Positions 35,963-49,025 of a DNA stretch of 64,000 nucleotides are shown here, one piece after another. The position numbers and the translations under genes are program-made. Numbering within the stretch: position 1 is the first letter of the stretch; each line of letters starts with the position of its first letter. The DNA is from Bryum argenteum (lineage: Eukaryota; Streptophyta; Bryopsida; Bryales; Bryaceae), in assembly GCA_037043015.1 (NCBI GenBank), contig CM073326.1, positions 19,104,345-19,168,344 of the forward strand. The letters run 5' to 3'. The notes beneath the pieces are model-generated. The model saw only the letters and a program-made list of their open reading frames with translations. It had not been told where the DNA came from and ran no database searches.

Positions 35963-38900
35963 ACCAGGATTGGCTGCACCAGGATGACGGAGAATTGAGG
36001 GATTGCCAATCCAGGCTCTGGATAAGCCAATACTCATGGCATTGGGCCACAATAGTTCTTTCAACAGTGGCTGATAATAAAGCTCTTCTTCTTTCTTTTT
36101 AATGGGAGGGGTCTTGTGGGAGGAAAGAGGGACCTATTGCTGCGTTGCTGACTGGAAAGGGCGGTGGCTGGCTCTGTGGGCCACAAACTGGAAAATTCGA
36201 TGGGATGCTTCATTGGTGCTCTAATTCCGTCCGCAAATTCCATTTCGCCATTGCTGACGCTGTGTTCCCGGTTTTGCAGGAGCATGTTTGAATCCCCTAT
36301 TTCTTTCCCCTTTGCCACAAAGCGGTAGATTGTGATCAGTGGACGAGAGGCCACAACTTGAAAGCACCCGAGGATACTATTGAACTCCGGTCTCAGTCGA
36401 TCAAATGTACACTCATTTGGAACTACGCGAAAAGGGTCTATTCCTCGACAAAGGTGAAGTAACTCTATGTTCTTCCATATAGTATCTCCGGTGGCCTATT
36501 TCTTGTACTAGTGTCCTTCTGTCCGGTGGGCATTAGGTCGCTGGCTCGACGAACAGACACTCTAATCACGCTAGCCCTTGAGAAAGGATCGGAGTTTTTA
36601 TCTATCTATCTATCTCCGGTGGCTATAGCGTTGAAATTGGGGCATTTCTTTTTTTGGATTTCAAATTCTTTGCCGTTTATGAGATCTAATCATCAAGGTT
36701 GAAAAATAATATTTAAGATCATTTTCTTCATTTGAGAATGGAAAAGTATTGTATTAGGGGCTTAAATTACCATTTCTGAGAAAACGTATTACATTAAACC
36801 CTTCAAATCTTGTTCCTAGGTGAATTAGGAACATTCCCACATTACCTAGACAATATGCCTATATAACTTAGAGAAAAGTTTGATTGTTTACATGAAGGTA
36901 TGTTGAGTTGTTAACAAGTGCAGGTGGCTATGGGAGGGTAAGTATGTAGGGCCGTGGTTGTAGGTAGTGGCGGTGTAGTGCTTAGAGGACCAGAGTGGTG
37001 CTTTCGAGTTATACAAATTGTTGGTATATTTCTCAATAGCGCTGAGAAAGATATCCAAAGATCTAAGTTCTTTGAGGCGACATGTGAGAGGCTTGAAGGC
37101 AAGCGAGGAGCAAAGAATAGAACCTCATTGATGGTGAGAGTTTGTGGAATTGATGACTTAGTATGATTAGTTTGTGCGCGGCTATTGGAGCAGGTCGCTC
37201 TGTGAAACATGGAAACGTTAGAGCTAATGAACTCACGTTAGGCGCACTCTTCGTTAATTAGAGACGTTCGGTTCAGTCCAAAATCAACGCGGCTTGCAAC
37301 ATCATCATAGGATGTGCGCGTGTGGGACGCCGATAATGCAAGTCACGAGACACCTGGTGGATGAGGTATTATCTTTGTTGCGGACTGTACAGATTGGAAG
37401 GTGTGGGGACTTATGATTTGAGGTGCTTGTCTGTTGTGTGTAAGCGATGTTTGATGAGGACCGGTGGGTAATTTGAATACAAAGACTTGGTTTTCTTTGT
37501 AAAGAAGGCAATCAAAAATTGTTGTATTCAAAATCAAAACGGTCAAAATATGTCTTATTAAATATTTAAATGCAAAAAAGGAAAAAAACTAAAAAATAGG
37601 TAAAATCTTAGATTATGGTAAATTTCTGAATTTTATACAATATAATATTTAAAAGTAGATCTTGAGAATACTGTTAATGACAACATAACACAATTTTCTG
37701 CAAATGTTTAGCATGCCCGCATGGATTACTTTATTTGTGATTTATGATTCCATTACTTGTATTATTTTCTTTTTTTAATCCTTTAGTTGTCATTGTCATT
37801 TTGTGAATTTCCGTCTGTATATCAATGACTACGTCAACACACAAACTCCATGCACTAGCATTTACATCAAATAAAGTCTCACGGAAATGAATTAAAAAAA
37901 TTATACTAAAAAAAATCATAAAAATCAAAATGGCTTTGTGCTATTTCGAGAAAATTACATAAAGAGCCTATATTTAATTTTCTAGGGTATGATTTGACGT
38001 GGGCGTGGTTTTGGCTCTAACCGTTGGAGGAAGACGGTACATAAAATTATGGAAAAAACTTTGGCTTAAGTCGTTGCAAGAAAATGATGGTACAAGACAT
38101 TGCAAAAATGAGATGAGAGAGAACATTGATGCATAAAACCAATGGGATAAAACATTGTACGAAAACAATGGGTAAAAACATTGGAAAAAATAGTTGCAAA
38201 CCTCTCTCTTCTTTAGTATTGAATTCATGTAATTTTTCCAAAATAGTTATATTTAGTTTTGTAGATTGCCATTGATCTATGAATCTTAATATGGTATTTG
38301 ATTGCATGTGGATGGAAAAATGAGAGTGAATATTGTCATGCATAGGGTAACTACACCTATTTTCAGACACTTAAGCCATTCACCATACTTGGAAGATGAC
38401 ACATGTAATCTACTCATCCTGTAGGACATGAGATGAATAGTGATTTGTCCAATGACAACCATGTCCAAACCTATGCATGTGGCCACAATGATTTTGTGGC
38501 TAGATGTCTACCAGATGGAGGTTGGCTTAGCTAAGAGATTGGCGTGGGAACTTTCTGTCCAACAGAAGAAACCGTCAATCCGATACCCTAGTTCATTTTT
38601 CTTTATTTACAATACTTCATTCGAACAAATTCAGCCATCAAATATCTACTACTTGGCATCAAAAGGTCAAAAAGTGCAATCATGACGACGTCTTCGAGTC
38701 ATGTGGGGCTTGGGATTTAGTACATACTACGTAGTATGAAATCCTACGGTCCACTTTAGATCTTTCCATCGAGATTATTATGGGGCTTGGGACATACTAC
38801 TGGATATTGTTTGAGCAAATCCAAACTGCTTCACGTTTTTTCCACAGGTAGATTTCACAGTTTTGAATCCTTTGAGCTTATTTCAGAACATCTGGTGTCG

Positions 38901-39245
38901 AACAACCTTCAACCCCAATTTTTTTCATACTATTTTCCCATTTTGAATCCTTGCAACAACTTCCTTGCCACTAGCTTCAGCCACCATCATTTGCAGATAA
39001 TCTAAGAAGGGCCTGAGCCACTCGGTTCAGGTTTCTCTGCATCCAATACTGATCAGAATTCTCAAAGTGACTAGGTGTACATATCTTCACGTTCTGTTGA
39101 TTTCTACCAACACCTCAAATAGCGCAAAAAGAAGGGAGGATTTTCTCTGATTCACCAACGTGTTCTGGGCCAATTCCGGAAGTTTTCTAACTACCTACTT
39201 ACATACCTATTAGCCATTGCCATCGAGTTTCATTTCGAAATGAAG
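35963..39245. other. Intergenic region, no supported gene
   Basis: A diverged copy of the Y repeat lies at about 36690-36900 (CTTCAAATCTTGTTC, then GTGAATTAGGAACATTCCC and TTACATGAAGGTATGTTGAG). Short repeats of AAAACATTG occur at 38100-38190. ORFs here have no recognisable domain. Confidence 0.5.
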
Positions 39246-42200
39246 CTAAGATGACATACTCTTGCTCTGAAGCTTGACCTGCTTCTGCAGATTCCTGTCA
39301 AACCGTATGACGGTGCTCGCACTCTCCACAATCAGAACAGTCTGCACACAAATTGACAATAATAAGAGCATGATCCACCTTTCAAAAACAGTAATAAACA
39401 AGGTCTAAAGGATGCAGAGTCGATGGGTAAGAAGAGACGCACTTGTAAAGTTGCGTACACAAGATTAATGGCGAAGTAGAAGTTTGCATTTCCCGTTCCC
39501 TGCATAGGAAGATCAGTAACATGGCCATAACTTAATGTACCAGGAAAGAAAAAAGATAAAGTATACTGATTCAAGTGATGAGTTAACATACCCTAAATAT
39601 CCACAAGTTGTACATAACAGGGCCGAGGACACTGATCAAGATGTATCCGTTCAACAAAAGATAGAAGTGCTGAAGATCTGCAGCAAACGAGGTGAGTATC
39701 AGAACTCATGAAATGATTAAGGAGAATACTTTGAGAGGAGAGTCTGCAGAATGTCTTACCAGAGAGTTCATGGAAACAAAGGGCCATCAACCCCATGTAC
39801 AGGGCTGCATCACCAACCTGCGCATGGAAACGTTTTAAATGTAGCACTTGACTATGTATCTTTTGATTACGGAAACTGTTAGGATTAGAATACATGAATA
39901 ATGTAATCACCCAGTTCATGACTTACCGTTGGATAGGACTTCACCATGGAGCAGATTGCCGTCAGGAGAAATGCAAGAAAAATGGGTCGATGATGGAGAC
40001 GTATTGTCAGCGGCGGAACCATGAAAATTATATTTGCGTGAAAGACCATCAGAAAGAAGGTCCGGAAAAAGTCGAACACTTCTGTGAAAAAATACCTGCG
40101 GTCCTAGGCAGAAATCGAAAAATGATCATTTATGAAGGTCACCAACGTAAACAGCAATACTCTTCTTCAGCATACCATGGATGACAACAGATATGATGTA
40201 TACAACCTAGTGACATAAGTCCTTCTATACAAGAACATGGAGGCGGATCTACTAACCAGAAAAGGCCCAAGTTGGGTGTTAAGTCATTCGCAGTAAGCAT
40301 GTACTTGTAAGTCCTGCATTCGATCAGAATTTGTCACTACGGAGATAGTCTTTACTTGCAGAAACGACCTTGTGTAAGTCTTAACTTGTGTAAGTCCCAT
40401 AACGAATATAGAATCTGATAGTATTATAAACCGTAAATGACCACTTCTAAAATAACATAGAAACTTCAAGGAAGGTATAAATAGATAGAAGGAAACATAC
40501 TTATATTTTCTACCATACAGTTTTGGGGAGAAGTATGTTCCGAAGTTTGACTATTGGCTTTCGGAGTAGTTGTTCTCTAGTTGAACATTCTGGTTTCATT
40601 GAGAAATGTATTCAGAAAAGAGCTTACTCAAGGAACATGTTGATTAAGCTGGAGCGGCCCTGGAGTGCAAGCTTGCACAATCCTAGGATGCACACCCACG
40701 AGATAGCAGACCACAGCACCAACTTGAAAACGATCACCCACTGCTTTCTCGCTTGAGGTTTTTGCAGTGACTTTGATACCTCCCCTCCGTCCTTTGGAGT
40801 AGATACGCCTCCATCTGATTGAGTCTTATCGTTCTCAGCTTCTGATAATTCGAACAGTTTACTTGGTGGACTATCGGGTCCATTTGCCAACAGACAAGCA
40901 ATCTAAAATCAACCCAAGATAAAAAGGATAAGAAACTGATAAATTTAATCCATCATTGTACTAATATTACATGAAAAAATAACCTTCAAAATTTTGACAA
41001 CCCTGAATGCATTCCCTAAAAACGTATTGTTAGGGATACATTATCATACACTTTCATTACATTCCATTTGAGTACACATTCATACATATACAGTTTCAAA
41101 TATGCGACTCAAATTTCGTACATTTCCATGAGAGAAAAAAAATCAGATCGATGGTGTACATACAGGAATGAAGAGGAAAACTGGATACATGCTCAGGTGT
41201 GTTGCCATAGCCCATCCAAAACCAGCTAGTGGTATTTTTCCTGGCAGCAAACCAACAGGTTCGTAAGATGACCTAATGGATTGATACGATAGGGGCTCCG
41301 ACGTCTCAAGCAATGTTATGAGTTACATTATAACAATACTATAAGCATTAACTGTGGAAGTATCAGTATAAGTATCATAACTTAACAGAGTATATTCATT
41401 ATGTTATAAGCCTATTAGCGCTGAACTTCATAACATAGTACAGCAGTTTACTCGTCATCATAACCAGGAAAAGCTTCGGACCTGAAGCAGCTCCGTATAA
41501 GCACAAGCACGTGAGCAAATTCTCAATTGAGGATGTCGAGCCGCCCACACAAACAGCGATGGTGAACGGATTGAACAAGTAGATCAAAAAGGCAAAATCT
41601 CCAGCTCCAAGGCCGTCTGCAGTAGCAGCAAATATGTATAAGTAAACATATTTCAGTGACGACCAGATACTTTTACGGAATCATGCAACATGTACCACTT
41701 ACTTACCTTTCTTATCGCCGGTACTACTTTTTAAAGTCTCTGTAAGACCAAGCAATCGAAAGTTCTTGGCGTGATTACGCTCCAACACCTTTCCAATTGA
41801 TCTCAATAACAGAGCGCTTATGAGATCTGCAACAACAAACAATAAAGAGCTGCACCCACAAATTATTTGAATCTTCTTCGTCGACGAACATCTTTAAATG
41901 AAATAGAGTAAGCAATTCATACCCGATACATGCATCACATTTGAAAACCACGCGTATTATTGCAGATACTGTACATAGTGAACAAGAGCCTGACCAAAAA
42001 AAGAAAAATATGAAAATGTAGGATAGCGAGGCCTTGCCTGCGCAGAAGATAACTAAGAGATATTCCTCGTCTGCAGTCATAAAAATACAACAATATCACC
42101 ACAGCTTTCAAGAAAGGATCTTCACATACAATGAAGAGTTCAACTAAATTACACACAAGATATAGAACGCAATTTGCAAGTCATCAGTTACATGAGTGAA

Positions 42201-43626
42201 TGTCATGTCGAATGCCTTACCTGTCCCCAATGATGGGACCAATCAAAGAAAGTAGTAAAGGTGATCCATGATACGCAGAGCCTGCAAAAGTCACATGGAG
42301 CTTAAATATAGAGAGGAAAGATCAACTAATTTCCAGAGCTTGTATGGGAGTTTTTGGATCAGTTCTTACCCTGTATACAGTACATTGATTTCTAAACTCG
42401 TAAATCACAATCCTGCCATATAATGCTTAGAAAATCGAGGTGTCTAGAAATAAGTGGACTTTCGAGGCTAGACTTATGATGGGAGTTTTGGCATCTCAAG
42501 TGATTTGGTGGATCCCAATCTGGAATTTCGCCTAATTTGCATGAGGGAGTGCAATGAGAATACTAAGGTAGTTACAGATCAAAGCGCGCAATTAACACTG
42601 ACCTGCATAAGGTGAAATGCCATATTCCTTAAGCCAATGTCCTTCTGCCACTGCAAAAGCAAACGCAGACGCAAACTTGTAACGACAGGTACAGCATACA
42701 ATTATCAATACAAGGTCGCTTTTACATCATCTATCAATTATGAAAACTATAACCAAATAGACCATTCCTTGACCCTCCTCCATATGCTAACACAAATCAC
42801 AAAAGCTCCAAACAAATACCGTTCTTGTTGAGAGGTACAAGGGAAATTCTCTTGTTTAGGATCCGGACATGGATGATCAGGGAAAGAAAAACAGAGTTGG
42901 AATTCGATAAGCATTTAGGATTCAGAATCAGTATTTGATATTTAAAATTAGATCAGAGTTTAGGTGAAGGCAAAGGGGTGAGTCTGTTACTATACTTTAG
43001 ATCACTATGTTTGTGATACACAATGGCTGAATATTCCCACACTATCATTGATTAAAGGCACAAATTTGAACATGTATTATGACATTGTCCTTGAGGTGTT
43101 TAACAAATTTAGTGCTCCTCCTCATTGATTAAAACTAACAATATGGAGGATGCAACCATGCACTCAAACTCTTGCTTTGTAACCTTCACTAATATGACAG
43201 CGTGATATCATTATTGACTGCAGGCGCATAGAGATTTGAGTTCGCAAAATTAGGGTTACTCCTAAATGATCATCAAAAATTGTGCATAACAGTCATTTCC
43301 TTTAATGAACTAATGATCTGAATTGCAACACCGAAAATTCCTCATTAGTGTTCACATTCTATGGAGATTTCATGCTCATGTTTGAGAAATTTGCACATTA
43401 GTTTCCCATCATGGGCAAGTAACCAATGCACAGAAGGCTTTGAGAGTGTCTTGAGTTGAAGGCAGAGTGGTTGCTTACAGCGGGAGAGGCTGGTGACGGA
43501 GCTGACGACCTCCACACGATGATCCAGCAGCGATACGGACCCCATGAGCACCAACACCACTCGGATGCCCACCCCTACCGCTCCGCCTCCCCACACCACC
43601 CACCATTTCCCCGCCATCACCCCCAA
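39246..43626 (-). CDS. PIGU: PIG-U / GAB1-like subunit of the GPI transamidase
   Basis: Multi-pass ER membrane subunit of the complex that attaches GPI anchors to protein C-termini. Thirteen exons on the minus strand: 43626-43479, 42650-42603, 42281-42221, 41849-41707, 41616-41482, 41240-41164, 40902-40628, 40313-40257, 40095-39927, 39817-39760, 39677-39592, 39499-39443 and 39341-39246; 1410 nt, 469 aa, phases close throughout. Motifs in order: RVEVVSSVTSLSR, AEGHWLKEYGISPYAG, YHGSPLLLS, FVVADLISALLLR, LIYLFNPFTIAVCVGGSTSS (the family signature), MATHLSMYPVF, YFFTEVFDFFRTFFLMVFH and GTGNANFYF. These align well with plant PIG-U. A hydrophilic Ser/Lys/Asp-rich loop in exon 7 (about residues 215-255) separates two membrane blocks. 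The acceptor of exon 4 (41849) was chosen because it restores CSLxFVxAD-like homology. Confidence 0.95.
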
Positions 43627-44216
43627 GACTTAGTTTCTACGATCAGGGCAATACATTCTTGCTCAATCAATACCGCATTTAAGAAGAGACAGAGGATTGC
43701 TTCGCTATATAAAAATTACGATCCATCGAAGCATCTTGATGGCATCGTCTGCAAGCTCTCATGTTCGAGGGTCTCTCTGATTTTGGAGCCGGTCTCGATC
43801 AATCTCGACCGTCTAGTGGGCGCCGTCGGATCGGCCCGCCATTGTGGCAGGGAACGCGAGAGGACTGGGAACGCATAGGGAGCGGCGGATGAAGCTTGGA
43901 TGGTGAGGCTGAGCATGGAAGCAGTCGGCATTCTGTCGGCGATCTCGATTCGAAGAGTGGTGTCGGGTGTGATTTGAAGCAAGAATCATGGCACGTTAGC
44001 AAGAATGTGGGCGAAGTGGAGTCTTCTCAAAGCTCCGGTTCTCATTGTACGGAAGAATGCATGAATCTTCCCCTGTCTTCGTTCTGTCTTCGTAACTTGA
44101 TTGTTGTTGCTGGATTGATGTATCACATGGGATGTCGGTGAATGTTGTGTTAGCTCGGATTGAGTGAGGTGATGTAACTTATTTTTTAGGTGGGTAACCG
44201 AGGCTTGGAGCTCACA
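43627..44216. promoter_or_regulatory. Bidirectional promoter between PIG-U and RNase HII
   Basis: 590 bp separate the two divergent start codons. The RNase HII leader appears spliced, with an acceptor TATTTTTTAG at 44180-44189 just before the coding exon. No TATA box is obvious on either side. The region is richer in G+C than the gene-poor parts. Confidence 0.5.
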
Positions 44217-46135
44217 ATGGAAGCGAGGGTCGGAGTGCGGCGATCAGCCAGGTTGATTGAAAGCTCCACCATGGCTGCCGCAAAACTTCCTCGAGTCAAT
44301 TCCAATGCAATGAAAAAGGAGGATTTCAATGCAATGAAGAAGAAGGAGGACTCCAATGCAATAAAGGAGAAGGAGAATTCCAATGCAATGAAGAATAAGG
44401 AGGTTGAGCAAAAGCCTGCGAGAACGAAGGCGTTGAAGAGGTTCCCCAGCCGAGATTTGGAGGTAGCTACTCTTTTGTAAGCTTTCAAATGCTACAATGG
44501 CGACTTCCTGATCCAGACTAAATAATGCAGATGAAGCTGTGGGAGCTTGGATTCCAAAACGTGGCTGGAGTGGATGAGGCAGGGAGAGGTCCCTTGGCTG
44601 GCCCAGTGGTAGCTGCCGCATGCATCATCCCTGCTTCGGTCACAATTGCTGGTAAGTTTTAGGGTTTAGGGTTTAAGGAATTGCCCGTATGTATGTTTTA
44701 GTACAAAAATGACATGATGGTTGTTTTGCAGGTGTGGACGATAGTAAGAAACTCACTGAGTCGCAGCGAGAAGAGCTTCATGATCAGATTATTGCCACGC
44801 CTGGAATCATTTATGCTGTATGTCTTCTTCATTACGGTGCTTCCCTACATTCTTCTGCAATTACCAACTCCTCTTTTGCATGAGAAAGAGTGTCAATACC
44901 TTCTACTTAAACTCTCTAGATGATACAACTTGTGTGTCTCCACATTCTTCGCATTTCCACTTTAGTATGGTTTTCCTTCCGTTTCACTGTTTGCATGAAC
45001 TTATCAAAGGAGCTCATGTGGTCTTTCTGCAGATACACGTCGTAGATGCTGCGAAGATTGATGAAATCAACATTTTACAGGTGTGGAAATGCTTTCATTT
45101 TGGTGGAAAATACAAAAAGACCAATCATCACATTGTATGATGGTTACAATGTCTTCGTCAGATGATTAAGTGTTCTTCACTTATGGTAACGTAGCACTAT
45201 ATACTCTTTTTTTTTTTTTTTTGTGTGTAGGCAACGCTGTTGGCAATGTCTTCATGTATTAAGAAGCTGAAAGCGGAAAACAACGGAAAAGCTCCCGATT
45301 ATGTGATTGTTGATGGTAACCGACTTCCAGACGATCTTTCGAAGGAGGAAGCACAGTTTGTTATCAAGGTACACACACTCCGTTCTGTCTCTTTCCCTGA
45401 AATAACTACATCTTGCGGCATATGCTTAGATTTCATAATTTTGATTGGGTGCTTTTAACAGGGAGACGCAGAGTGTCATGTAATCGCAGCAGCCTCTATA
45501 CTGGCGAAGGTCACTCGTGATCGCCTGATGTTAGATTACGACAAGTAAGACCCTCTTCTGAATCACCCAAATTAGAAACTTACATCAGAAGTCTGTGGTT
45601 GGAACTAATAAAACATTTTCAAGACAAGAATTACAAACTTTTCAGAAGAAAACGAAATTGAAAGAGGAGCAATATGAGGTACTACTTTTCGATTGGATAT
45701 CCGCACTATCTAAATAATATATAATCAATTGGCAGAATGTGTTTCTGCTACGTTTGATGATTATCATTAACTTTCAATTAATTATCAATCTATACCGTCT
45801 CATGCTGCCGATATCTGTGAATTACTTCGCTAGCCTTGTCGATGAGCAACATACTCTCGTTTGGAGTTTACAAAGTCCTAACCCCAAAATGCATATATTA
45901 TTTCAAGAGTAGCCTCGATTATTCTTTTCTATAAACGTTAAGGCGTGACTGATGATGGGACGCAATTTGTATCTTTGGTAGGAAATGGCCAGTGTATGGA
46001 TTCAAGGCTCACAAGGGCTACGGGACAGCAATCCATATGGGAGCCCTTCTGAAGCATGGGCCTTGCGACATTCACCGTCGCTCATTTGCTCCACTTAAGG
46101 ACCGACTGCTGCAAGACAAAAATGGAGGCTCCTAA
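44217..46135 (+). CDS. Ribonuclease HII, bacterial (RnhB) type
   Basis: Cleaves RNA in RNA-DNA hybrids and at single ribonucleotides. Exons 44217-44462, 44531-44651, 44732-44817, 45033-45080, 45231-45368, 45462-45544 and 45982-46135; 876 nt, 291 aa. Core: [13 protein letters not shown] (acidic pair near residues 97-98), [34 protein letters not shown], then [28 protein letters not shown] near the end. The KGYGT..H..GP..IHRRSF ending is that of bacterial RNase HII, not of eukaryotic RNASEH2A, so an organellar (plastid or mitochondrial) enzyme is likely. The N-terminal 82 residues ([20 protein letters not shown]) could be a targeting leader. They include four tandem NAMK-K-ED/ENS repeats from 27-30-bp DNA repeats (44304-44402). 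Telo-box words start intron 2. Confidence 0.93.
44655..44678. promoter_or_regulatory. Telo-box words in RNase HII intron 2
   Basis: TTTTAGGGTTTAGGGTTTAA immediately follows the donor of coding exon 2. This is the same motif class as in UTP14 introns 1 and 2. Confidence 0.6.
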
Positions 46136-46410
46136 TTTTGGCTGTGAAGCTCAACCTCGAAGCGAAGTTCTGAGAATTTCAAGCAGTTTCTGAGTATGCA
46201 TTTCTCTTGATATTAAGAATGTCAACTTACAATCGAATATTCTTATTGAACACTGGGTGTTATTCCTCGAAACCACATGATGAGCATGATGGTGGAAATC
46301 AAATTCTTATTTGAAGTCTTCGAAAGTTTAACGAAATCTAAAGATCGCTAACTCTTCTCAACTAAAACTTCCATAATTTTACTACCCTAATCTCCTCGTT
46401 ATGCTAAACT

Positions 46411-49025
46411 TCACTTGTCAAATTTGTATTTGTACCCAATCAGAGGACTTGCTTCGAGTCTGTGCAGGAGTCTCCGCGCCTCATCGCAGTTGGATGACCA
46501 GCCAAAATGCTCATCGTCCACACGTAGAGTGAATTTTACATCCGGGTTATTAAGCACAGATAGAAGTAATCTCTTCAGACACAAGTAACTGTCTTGGCCC
46601 CTACCATGGTCCTTCACCTGAAGATACTCGAATGCTGTCAAGCTGCTCAAGCATGATACATCCTCGAAACCGCAACCAAAAAATTTCAGGCGCCTCAAGC
46701 CTGTTAAACTCGAGATACCGTTTGGATCCACCAGCTGCAGTCCATCTGTATACGATATCCTGAGGAACTGCAAATTGGGCAAGCTTGCTAACCCTGCTGC
46801 TGCTCGTGAACTCCATCCCCTCAGACTCACTTTCGTCAGCTTTGTGAGTTTCCAAAGATCGGGAACGCCTTCAAACACTCGGAAATCGACCGTGAGCTTT
46901 GACAGGGATATTAAGTCCTCCAAGCCTGGCACTACCTTGATTGGTGCTGGCCTTATAAAATATGAGCAAAAAGTATCATCTGGAAAGTAGTCTGGGTACT
47001 TTAAACGATACTCCTCATAAAAGTACGCAATCTTCAGATTCAGCACCCGCAAGCTCGTCAGATTCCCCATGTTAGGCAACTCTGTAAGATTGAAGCAATC
47101 AAGAGCGCGAAGCTCTTGCAGAGCAACCAAGTCATCCAAACCAGGCAAGGCCTTGATCAATGGGCACCAAGAAACGTCCAATTTCTGGAGTCTCTGCAGC
47201 TTTCGTAAATTGGGGAGCTCTTCAAGGTTATCGCATCCGACAACACGAAGCTTCAGCAAAGACACCAGGTCATCCAACCCCGGCACCGCTTTGATCGTCG
47301 AGCACACAGAAATGTCCAACTTCTGCAGCTTTTGCAGCTTTCGCAAATTTGGAAACTCTCCTAGTTTGAGGCACCCCCGAGCATCAAGCTCTAGCAAATC
47401 CTCAAGAGCATCCAATCCAGGCAATGCTCTCAGGGAGACACAACACAAAATGTCCAATCTCTGGAGTCTCTGCAGCTTTTGCAAATTGGGGAACTCGTCA
47501 AGATTATAACACCTGTCCGCTTTCAACTTCGTTAAAGCTACTAGCTCGTCCAGTCCAGGCAATGCTTTGATGCCAGTGCACCCGGAAATGTCTAATTCCT
47601 GCAGACTCTGCAGCTTTTCAAAATTTCGTAAGCTTTTAAGCATGTAGACATCCTTCACTTCATGTCGATATCTGGAGATGTCGCTCACGTCATTCCTCAG
47701 GTATCTTATATTTTTGCTGTCAAAATTCCGATAAGAATCTGGCCAACAGGGATCATCCCCTCTTGCACTTAAGCGAAAAGTTCGCAACGTACTTAGCCTG
47801 CTGAAATCCACATGCTGCAATTTTAATCTGTTGGAGTCCGTTTTCTTCCAGCGCTGGAAGTGCAATTGCAGTACCTGGAGACTTCTCAGCGAGCCGATTT
47901 CTTCAAGACATGGTGAGGTGACTACCATTTGGAACCACCTCAACACCGCAAGACGTGCTAGGGATCCTAAGCCAAGAACTCGAGCACTTCGAGGACCCCC
48001 ATGTGAGTGAAGCTCCAGATATTTCAGGCACTTCAATGGACTCAGATCGAGCTCGTTGGGCACCTTTCCCAGTGTCAACGATGTCAGGTTGGAGCACACG
48101 CTGAATTTCAGTTCTTCTTTCACGTTACTTCGTCTCCAAAGAAATGCCCTTTGCAGATTTCCCCTACCACTGAACTGTCCAGCTCCACGACTGTCTATAT
48201 CTTCATAATTGTCGTAAAACCAAGGTGACGATTCTTGGTTTGATTCCAAAACAGCAAAAGCATGCCATAGCTCATGTATGCCAATCTCTCTACTTTTCTC
48301 ATTGAAGCTCTGTACAACCGATCTCTCCTCCAAGCCCTTCAACTGCAATCCCCATACATGTTATCACCGACAGTCACTTCACAACAGAATCCGGAAATAA
48401 GAATATCAATGCCAATGCCAACTAAAAAAAGAAGCCACAGTATATTGCATACCCGCTTTTTGATATCCCCAACACTTCCTCCGTGCACGATGTGCATCCA
48501 GTCTAAAGTGTTGAAATTCCATGAAGGATCATGAGAAGAACGTCGAGGGTAAAAGAGGGCTGCATCCATGAACAACATCTGATCCTCCTCGCTCAATGCG
48601 TCGAAACTTTTCTTCATAATTGAGTAGATTGGATGCTTGTGGAAACTCTTTCTCCCAACAGAGAAAATAGAATGCTCCAGGCTCTCTTCTGCTTGGGTTT
48701 GTGGATCCACCCTCCCTTGATCTGCATCATCGTCCTCTCGTTGCAGAACCAACACCTCCAAGCCGTCCAAGCAGTGATCATAACCAACATCTTCGCGGAA
48801 ATAGCATCTCTGGAGATATTGTCTGAGAACATCCTCACTGACATGATTTGAAGGTGCAGCATGATACACAAGCCACGACCTTGCTTCTTTTTCCTCCAAC
48901 TCGGACATCTCAACGCAACTCGCCAAGGTTTCCATTTTCTCACGTACAAGAGAGGGCAAGAGAGGGCAAGCAGTCACAAGCACAACACTACAATGATCTG
49001 AGCAAGACCTCAGCTTCGGCAACGA
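46411..49025 (-). CDS. NLR-like protein, C-terminal NB-ARC part plus LRRs (copy 1), N-terminus missing
   Basis: Resembles the back half of a plant immune receptor. Exon 49025-48453 and exon 48342-46411 join across a 110-bp intron. The first begins at an acceptor (TTTTGCAG) with CSVVLVTACPLL (RNBS-B-like SRIIVTTR), MSELEEKEARSWLVYHA (L-x-x-x-EA-x-x-LF-like), and FDALSEEDQMLFMDAALFYP, the winged-helix/ARC2 pattern, then IHELWHAFAVLE (MHD-like region, M-H-D itself not conserved). The second exon is LRR, about 640 aa, with four 46-residue double LRR units at 47622-47071 (KLQRLQKLD, C, IKALPGLDDLVAL, L, C, NLxELPN). No P-loop is found upstream. It may be a degraded NLR, or its P-loop exon lies further off and was missed. 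The open frame over 1.9 kb suggests it is expressed or was until recently. Confidence 0.75.

Noticed and set aside
36911-37210. Minus-strand ORF, Ser/Thr/Pro-rich, 99 codons
   Set aside because: No domain, no splice context and no homology I recognise; likely chance.
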